Assembly (NCBI RefSeq): GCF_003462685.1
Contig: NZ_QRVE01000022.1
Coordinates: 1-28,327 of the forward strand
Source: Collinsella sp. AF23-4AC
Lineage (GTDB): Bacteria > Actinomycetota > Coriobacteriia > Coriobacteriales > Coriobacteriaceae
Length of the DNA: 28,327 bases
Direction: 5' to 3'
The notes beneath the pieces are model-generated. The model ran no database searches. It was not told the DNA's origin and was given only the letters and a program-made list of their open reading frames with translations. Positions within the stretch are counted from its first letter, which is position 1, and every line of letters begins with the position of its first letter. A program made the translations under genes and the position numbers. Below, piece by piece: positions 23,364-28,327 of this stretch.

Positions 23364-23437
23364 CCGACACTTAGGAACCGGCACTTAGGGACGTTCCTAA
23401 AGTGCCGGCCATAACTTCTCCTGCAGGACGAGAAGTT
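23364..23437. repeat. Compound palindromic intergenic element
   Basis: CCGGCACTTAGGGA (23378-23391) and TTCCTAAAGTGCCGG (23394-23408) form a near-perfect hairpin with one bulge. A direct near-copy, ACCGACACTTAGGAA, precedes it at 23363-23377. A second hairpin, AACTTCTC/GAGAAGTT, lies at 23413-23420 and 23430-23437. There is no T-run. It lies between the tRNA region and the 3' end of the leftward JetD-like gene; 23438-23598 holds nothing else that I recognise. Confidence 0.55.
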
Positions 23438-23598
23438 CAAGTAGTTTTTCAGGCATATCCCAAAAATCCACCCTCAAAAGACAGGCGCCCCAAGCCCATT
23501 AGGACCAAGAGCGCCTTACATCTAGAATCTTCAGCCCCGCTCCGAAAAGCGAGCCGTATGCACCAACCAAGTAACCACAGGCCCCAGGAGAGCGGACT

Positions 23599-25791
23599 TT
23601 AGTTGTTCAGCATGCGGTCGAAGCTTCCCGAGTCGCCATCCCGATAGTCGGCGGTCATCAGAATCTCCTGCGGAATGCGCCCGCCTTCACGTAGCACATT
23701 GCGGAACTGCACACGCGTGACCATGGGCAGATCCTTGATCGTCGCCGCCAAGTTCTGCGGCACGCCCTGGTTGGCAGCCGCGGGCTCGCACTCTCCGCCG
23801 GCCTTCACGCGACGCTTGTGCTCGGCGAGCATGGCGCGGTACATGCCGGCATGCAGGCGAATCTCAACCACATTGGCATTGCGAGCCTGCTCGACGATGC
23901 GCGCGCCCTCGCGGTCGATGTCGCCCACGTAGTAGACGTAGTTAAAGCGATAGCCGATCTCGGCCAGATAATCGTCCAGGGCATGCGAGACGCTCGCCTT
24001 GCATCCGCCGCCAAAAATCACGCCGCCCACCTTGATGCCAAAGAGCTTGGCGTGCTTGCGGCCACGCAGCAGCCTGACGATCTCGTCGTAGGTGTCCAGG
24101 TTCTCGACCATAATGAACGGCTTATCGGCGCCCAGCGTAAAGAAACCCGTAAAGTGCACGGGGCGGTTGGGGGCGACCTTGATCGCCTGCATGCTGATGC
24201 CCTTTTCGGTCATGCGCCTTATCAGGCGCTCACCGTGCTTGCCGTCAAAAGCCTTCTCGTCGTTAAAAATCTGGTAGGCCCGCTGGCGGCGCGAGGCAAC
24301 CGGCGTATCGGCACCTCGGTTTTGCTCGATCCAAGCCTGGATGATTGCGATTTCCTCGGCAATCTTGCGGTTGGACATCTCGTTGTGCTGAGTGCGCTGC
24401 GGAGCCTTTTTGCCGTCCTTGCCCTCGACCTTTACGATCTGTGTCTGCTGCTCCTTGATCTTAGAGAGCGCCGTAGGCGTAGGGACAACTTTGAGCAGCT
24501 GCCTGCCTAAAACGCGGGCAAGGGCAAACGCCGATACCTCGCCGTGGACGGCCGACTCGGGCTGCTGGGCAGCAGTATCTGCTGCGGCAGACTCCGGCTT
24601 CTTCTGAGCCTTGCGCTTAGAATCGCCTTGGGAATTGCGCTCGCGCTTCGGCATAGACGCCTGCTTCTGCGGACGATCGGACTTGCTCTCCTTCGCCGGC
24701 CGGCGCTTAGGCTGCCCCGAAGAAACCTCGGCCTTCGCATCCTCGTCCTGCGGCGTGGTCTTCTCGGCTGCAATCTCGGCATGGGAACTGCGGCCCCCGC
24801 GATGGCGACGGCGGCGAGGCTTGCTCGACGCGCCCTGCTCCGTCCGCTCATCAGTAGGCTGCTGGCCCTTGGCCTCGGCATCAACCTCAAGCTGCGGCTC
24901 AACAGGCTTCTGCTCGCGAGTCGCCGGCTCAACAGTTTTCTCGGTTTGTTCGGCCTTCTCGGCCTGAGCGGTCGAAGCCGGCTCGCCCTTCTCCTGACGC
25001 CTTACGGGATACGCGCGCCTCGCAAAACCACGTCCGGGACGGCATGAACCCGGAGCCTTCTTGGCAGACTCCTCAACATCGTCTGCAGCCTCGGAAGGCT
25101 CTTCGACCTCATGCGCGACATCCTGCTGCGCAGCCTTAAAGTGGGCACCACGGCGACGCTGGGGCTCCTGGGCCTCCACGAGCTTTTGCTCCTTCGCGGG
25201 CTTCTGCGACTCGGCAGCAACCTCGTTCTCAACAGCCTCGGCATCCGTCTCACCCTTTTGAGCAACGGCGCGACGGAAGCGCTCCTGCTGGGCGCGGCGC
25301 TGCGCATCGCGCTTGCCACCCCCGCCAAAACCGCCGCGTCCTGCCTTGGCCGTAAAGGCGCGCACGACGTTCTCATCGAGCAACTCATCGGTATCGACAT
25401 GCTCACGCGGAGCAACTTCTTCCACAGCAGGCACGTCAGCGGAATCCTCGACGACAAAATCTTCGACGGACTCGGCAGGCTGCTCCTGGGCATCGCGGAT
25501 CTCGACATTGATGGTATAGAACGCCGGGCGTCCGTTAATGCCGCTACCCTCGATCTTGGTCACGATATTTGCCGCGATAAGCTCATCGCGCATCGCCTTG
25601 GTGTCGCATTCCTTATCGACGGAGCGGAAAATCTGCGCCAGCGCACTCGACTTAATCTTGAGCGCCTTGCGGCAAAGCAGATCGTAGGCAACCAGCTTGG
25701 CACGCTCAGCAGAAAGCGACGTCTGGCTGCTCAGGCGCTCAGCCAGAGCATCGACATTGTTTTGATTATCGGAATATACCGTCTTGGCCAC
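23599..25791 (-). CDS. JetD-like Toprim (DUF2220-like) protein with disordered middle
   Basis: A 730-residue protein in three parts. Residues about 1-110 are helical and end in a winged-helix-like segment (ALAQIFRSVDKECDTKAMRDELIAANIVTKIEG...). Residues about 120-430 are low-complexity, rich in Glu, Lys, Arg, Ala, Pro and Gln, and surely disordered. The C-terminal part contains a Toprim-like core: FIMVENLDTY with Glu563, then GGVIFGGGCKA, then YYVGDIDREGARIVEQAR with Asp624 and Asp626. This Glu plus Asp-x-Asp layout matches the DUF2220 nuclease domain of Wadjet JetD. GTG at 25791 is chosen because AAAGGGG precedes it and the upstream extension is composition-poor. No jetA, jetB or jetC is nearby. 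It may cut or sense DNA, but this is inference from the domain. Confidence 0.7.
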   Translation of the reverse strand: MAKTVYSDNQNNVDALAERLSSQTSLSAERAKLVAYDLLCRKALKIKSSALAQIFRSVDKECDTKAMRDELIAANIVTKIEGSGINGRPAFYTINVEIRDAQEQPAESVEDFVVEDSADVPAVEEVAPREHVDTDELLDENVVRAFTAKAGRGGFGGGGKRDAQRRAQQERFRRAVAQKGETDAEAVENEVAAESQKPAKEQKLVEAQEPQRRRGAHFKAAQQDVAHEVEEPSEAADDVEESAKKAPGSCRPGRGFARRAYPVRRQEKGEPASTAQAEKAEQTEKTVEPATREQKPVEPQLEVDAEAKGQQPTDERTEQGASSKPRRRRHRGGRSSHAEIAAEKTTPQDEDAKAEVSSGQPKRRPAKESKSDRPQKQASMPKRERNSQGDSKRKAQKKPESAAADTAAQQPESAVHGEVSAFALARVLGRQLLKVVPTPTALSKIKEQQTQIVKVEGKDGKKAPQRTQHNEMSNRKIAEEIAIIQAWIEQNRGADTPVASRRQRAYQIFNDEKAFDGKHGERLIRRMTEKGISMQAIKVAPNRPVHFTGFFTLGADKPFIMVENLDTYDEIVRLLRGRKHAKLFGIKVGGVIFGGGCKASVSHALDDYLAEIGYRFNYVYYVGDIDREGARIVEQARNANVVEIRLHAGMYRAMLAEHKRRVKAGGECEPAAANQGVPQNLAATIKDLPMVTRVQFRNVLREGGRIPQEILMTADYRDGDSGSFDRMLNN

Positions 25792-25892
25792 GGGGCCCCT
25801 TTCATATGCACACATATACGTCCATATGGTACAACGCACGAGCCTATCCACGCAAAACATCTGCGAGAACGCCCTTGCACCACCTGCTCTCA

Positions 25893-25935
25893 CAAGAAAA
25901 AAGACCGGGTCCGCTTGATTGCGGACCCGGTCTTT
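25893..25935 (-). terminator. Terminator of cstA
   Basis: A perfect 15-bp stem (25900-25914 with 25921-25935, GACCGGGTCCGC core) has a T-run on the reverse strand (plus-strand A-run before 25902). It lies about 40 bp after the cstA stop. Confidence 0.88.
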
Positions 25936-25974
25936 CCGAGTCAAATAGATGGGAGATTCAACCCGTCCGACCGA

Positions 25975-27864
25975 CTAGGCCTTGGCGGCCTCGGCGTCGG
26001 CAGGAGCTTCAGCGGCAGCGGCGCGGCCGTACTCGGCCTTGCCCATCTCGGACCACTCGGGCTCCTCGTCAGGCATGGAGCCGGCCTCCTTACCGAAGAA
26101 CTCCTTGAGGCAGTTGACGGCGACGATGAGGCCCAGGACCATCAGCAGGACGGCGAAAACGAGCTGCAGGCCCTTGGTGGCGGCGACGGAGACGGCGGCC
26201 GTGGTGGCGGTAGCCGGGATGGTGCCGAAGAAGCCGTAAGCCTGGACAGCGGTCATGCAGCCCATGGCGCTCTGGACCAGCGAGGTGAAGGTGCAGCAGA
26301 GCAGGAAGGCGACGGGCACGTAGAGCATCCAGCCCTTGCGGCCGGTGCACTTGCAGAACACGGCGAGGGTGATCATGGTCATACCGCCGAGCAGCTGGTT
26401 GGAAGCACCAAAGAGCGGCCAGATGTTGGCATAGCCACCAAAGGCAAGGGCGAGACCGGGAAGCAGGGTGACGACCGTGGCGAACCAGGGGTTGCCGAGA
26501 ACCTTCATATAGCCGGCCTTGGACTCGATGGCCAGGGCATCGTTGGTCTGGGCAAAGAACTCGGAGAACGAAGTGCGGGCGATGCGGGCGACGGCGTCGA
26601 GCGAGGTCAGAGCCAGAGCGGAGACGTTCATGGTCATAAAGACGGTAGCGAGCGTGCCGTCAACACCGAAGGCCTGCATACCGCGGGAGATGCCAGCGGC
26701 GAAGATCTGGAACGGGGTGGAAGCGACACCAGCGTTGAGGGCGCCGGTACCGGCGGTGTTCATATCGGAGAACATGATGCCGGCAACGATGATGGCAAGG
26801 ATGCCGACGAAGGACTCGACGATCATTGCGCCGTAACCAACCTTGACGGCGTCCTGCTCCTTCTCGACCTGCTTGGAAGAGGTGCCGGAAGAAACGAGGC
26901 TGTGGAAACCGGAGAGAGCACCGCAAGCGACGGAGACGAACAGGACCGGGAACATCATGCCGGAGGCAGTGGAGAAGCCGGTGAAGACCGGAGCGGTGAT
27001 AGTGGCCTGACCGTTGACGCCCAGGACGACGATGCCGAGGACAGCGCAGACGATCATGACGATCATCATGATGGAAGTGAGGTAGTCACGCGGGGTCTTG
27101 AGCATCTGGATGGGCATAGCGCCAGCGAAGACCAGGTAGACCATGACGACGGCGAACCACTGGAACTTATCCAGGTAGACCGGGAACTGCATGCCGACGG
27201 CGAACATGAGAACCATGAGGACAACGCCGGTGACGAACTCGGCAGCGCCGGTGAGGTTGAACTTCTTCTGGGCCCAACCAAAGGCGATAGCGACGAAGGT
27301 GAACAGGATGGAGATGGTACCAGCGCAGCCGGCGGCATAGGACTTGGTGAAGTCGATGGCACCGGTAGCAGCACCAGAAGCGTCAACGGCCGGGGTGAAC
27401 ATGAACGTCTTGCAGACCATGTCGGTGAAGGCGGCGATGACGATGATGCAGAACAGCCAGCAGAACAGCAGGAACAGGCGACGACCGGTCTTGCCGATGT
27501 ACTTCTCGATGAGCTGAGCGAGCGACTTGCCGTTGTTCTTCATCGAAGCGTACAGGGCACCAAAGTCGTGGACGGCGCCAAAGAAGATGCCGCCGATGAG
27601 GACCCAGAGCACGACGGGAAGCCAGCCGAAGGCCATGGCGACGATCGTACCCGTAACAGGGCCAGCACCGCAGATCGAGCTGAACTGGTGAGAGAACGCG
27701 GTGAAGGCGGAAACGGGCGAGAAGCTCTTGCCGTCCTTCATGCGCTTGGCCGGCGTGAGGGCCTCTTTGTCAACGCCCCACTTGTTGGCCAGCCATCGGC
27801 CATAGCCCAGATAGCCGCAGGCGAGCACCGCCGCGGCCACAACCATGAGCAAAACTCCGTTCAT
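25975..27864 (-). CDS. cstA: CstA-family carbon starvation protein / pyruvate or peptide carrier
   Basis: A multi-pass inner-membrane carrier of 629 residues, shorter than the roughly 700 of E. coli CstA and BtsT. About 16 hydrophobic segments are visible. The N-terminal CstA hallmark is present: SPVSAFTAFSHQFSSICGAGPVTGTIVAMAFGWLPVVLWVLIGG, followed by GAVHDFGALYASMKNNGKS. A soluble, alanine- and glutamate-rich tail ends the protein. Family knowledge: CstA and BtsT take up pyruvate, and CstA also has a role in peptide use during starvation. ATG at 27864 follows GAGGAGG. The promoter is about 240 bp upstream and the leader contains an intrinsic terminator, so expression is probably attenuated. 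It is a single-gene transcript. Confidence 0.93.
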   Translation of the reverse strand: MNGVLLMVVAAAVLACGYLGYGRWLANKWGVDKEALTPAKRMKDGKSFSPVSAFTAFSHQFSSICGAGPVTGTIVAMAFGWLPVVLWVLIGGIFFGAVHDFGALYASMKNNGKSLAQLIEKYIGKTGRRLFLLFCWLFCIIVIAAFTDMVCKTFMFTPAVDASGAATGAIDFTKSYAAGCAGTISILFTFVAIAFGWAQKKFNLTGAAEFVTGVVLMVLMFAVGMQFPVYLDKFQWFAVVMVYLVFAGAMPIQMLKTPRDYLTSIMMIVMIVCAVLGIVVLGVNGQATITAPVFTGFSTASGMMFPVLFVSVACGALSGFHSLVSSGTSSKQVEKEQDAVKVGYGAMIVESFVGILAIIVAGIMFSDMNTAGTGALNAGVASTPFQIFAAGISRGMQAFGVDGTLATVFMTMNVSALALTSLDAVARIARTSFSEFFAQTNDALAIESKAGYMKVLGNPWFATVVTLLPGLALAFGGYANIWPLFGASNQLLGGMTMITLAVFCKCTGRKGWMLYVPVAFLLCCTFTSLVQSAMGCMTAVQAYGFFGTIPATATTAAVSVAATKGLQLVFAVLLMVLGLIVAVNCLKEFFGKEAGSMPDEEPEWSEMGKAEYGRAAAAEAPADAEAAKA

Positions 27865-27898
27865 TACATTTCCTCCTCTAAAAAGAACTTCCTAGACA

Positions 27899-27938
27899 TA
27901 AAAAATGAGGGCCGTCGGTTGCGCTCGACGGCCCTCAT
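27899..27938 (-). terminator. Intrinsic terminator inside the cstA leader (attenuator candidate)
   Basis: On the reverse strand a perfect 13-bp stem (27905-27917 with 27926-27938, GAGGGCCGTCG core) is followed by six Ts. It lies between the cstA promoter (28106-28134) and the cstA start (27864). No gene on this strand lies upstream in the window that would need it. Confidence 0.75.
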
Positions 27939-27989
27939 CTTCATCAGCCGCCCGTTATCGTACGGGCTAGCTGTATGTGCTAACCCGCA

Positions 27990-28058
27990 TCAGATAATTA
28001 CTACGCTGATAATGTTTAGCTGATGCGTGAACATGTCTAAGAAATCCTCTTCAATCAT
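27990..28058 (-). CDS. Candidate 22-residue leader peptide of cstA
   Basis: An open frame from ATG at 28058 (or ATG at 28034, with GAAGAGGA 10 nt upstream) to TGA at 27990. It ends NIISVVII, rich in isoleucine and valine codons. Its codons overlap one arm (28020-28027) of an 8-bp stem whose other arm (27986-27993) includes the stop codon, the layout expected if ribosome position decides folding. It is short enough to arise by chance, so it is only a candidate. Confidence 0.3.
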   Translation of the reverse strand: MIEEDFLDMFTHQLNIISVVII

Positions 28059-28105
28059 GATGTGAACGATCCGTGCGTGCTCACATCCCCCAGTGGTTGA
28101 AAAGG

Positions 28106-28134
28106 AGTATGAAACTTTAGTTACCTAAAGTCAA
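28106..28134 (-). promoter_or_regulatory. cstA promoter with palindromic operator
   Basis: On the reverse strand TTGACT (plus-strand 28129-28134) and CATACT (28106-28111) are separated by exactly 17 bp. The spacer and the end of the -35 carry an 18-bp palindrome, ACTTTAG-TTAC-CTAAAGT (28114-28131), a natural repressor site. Its TTAG/CTAA core is slightly reminiscent of DtxR-type boxes, but is not a match to them. Confidence 0.6.
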
Positions 28135-28260
28135 CGCAAATTTGTAATGAATTTTCAACTTTTTTGAAATTCTCGGTATAAAACGCCACTGACCTCGGAC
28201 TTTACCCGACAAAAGTTTTTGCATGAGAGATGCCCCTCGGAAGCGGGCGGGCGTATACAA

Positions 28261-28327
28261 GGTTTCCTGCTCTACAGTCCTGCTCGCACGGAGAGCACAT
28301 TAAGTGCTCTCCGGCTCGTGCGGAACT
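28261..28327. repeat. 131-bp-type long-stem element (copy B, cut by window edge)
   Basis: The reverse complement of this segment matches the core of copy A (about 5543-5610) with only a few differences. These include the stem base A in GGAGAGCAC where copy A has G, which keeps the hairpin paired. The sequence to its left (GGGCGTATACAAGG, ending at 28262) differs from copy A's arm. The other arm lies outside the window. Confidence 0.75.

Noticed and set aside
25111..28023. A 970-codon open frame on the plus strand opposite the JetD-like gene and cstA
   Set aside because: It is antisense to two well-supported genes, has a low-complexity Gly/Asp/Glu-rich product with no recognisable domain, and results from GC-rich codon bias.
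27940..28098. T-box riboswitch in the cstA leader
   Set aside because: No AAGGGTGGAACC-type T-box sequence precedes the terminator, and no specifier-loop layout could be drawn. An unknown attenuator is the safer description.
28058..28119. Small plus-strand genes near 28103-28119 and 28032-28064
   Set aside because: The frame after the good AAAAGGAG is only three codons long, and the other has ten codons without a proper ribosome site. The purine run is the complement of the cstA promoter region.
28114..28131. DtxR/IdeR iron box in the cstA promoter
   Set aside because: Only the TTAG/CTAA core is shared; length and inner bases do not match the 19-bp iron box.

Overview
The window looks like chromosomal DNA of a high-GC (roughly 60% by eye), gut-type Actinomycetota bacterium. 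The best fit is the class Coriobacteriia, Collinsella or a close relative. The reasons are a Tat-type lipoprotein signal on the sugar-binding protein, many GntR and LacI sugar regulators, starch and glycogen enzymes, a CstA carrier, and intergenic spaces full of palindromic repeats. This is a judgement from protein character; no database search was possible.

Layout. Positions 1-3600 are regulatory: the start of an unidentified leftward gene, two overlapping GntR/UTRA regulators with a small hypothetical protein upstream, and a LacI-type regulator. MurB (3782-4744, +) follows, then a low-GC pocket with an orphan small protein and a second, decayed copy of the murB 3' end. Next come a Tat-exported NlpC/P60-like wall hydrolase (5656-6861, -) with a 131-bp long-stem repeat behind it, and UDP-glucose 4-epimerase (7129-8190, +). 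Positions 8412-12313 carry MalQ and GlgP. After an unusual 80-bp-period array of inverted 16-mers, a complete carbohydrate ABC importer runs leftward (12770-17135: binding protein, two permeases, ATPase). A GntR/UTRA regulator (17442-18161, -) lies divergent to a PTS permease fused to a HAD phosphatase (18386-20836, +). The right part holds a polyprenyl diphosphate synthase, a protein with two peptidoglycan-binding-like domains, tRNA-Gln(UUG) followed by tRNA-derived repeats, a JetD-like Toprim protein with a long disordered middle, and CstA with a long structured leader. The last bases are a second copy of the core of the 131-bp repeat, cut by the window edge.

How the genes may work together. 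MalQ and GlgP turn maltodextrins into glucose and glucose-1-phosphate, the ABC importer can supply oligosaccharides, and GalE links glucose and galactose nucleotide sugars. Four copies of TGT(T/A)TAAAC, which fits the HutC-type GntR operator pattern, lie upstream of malQ, the ABC importer, the GntR gene and the PTS-HAD gene. I therefore infer one alpha-glucan/alpha-glucoside regulon. The HAD domain on the PTS permease suggests import as a sugar phosphate followed by immediate dephosphorylation, which would make the sugar usable by MalQ/GlgP-type enzymes.

The most unusual items are the PTS-HAD fusion, the two-copy long-stem element with conserved core and different arms, the 80-bp array, the orphan JetD-like protein and the cstA leader with a candidate attenuator.
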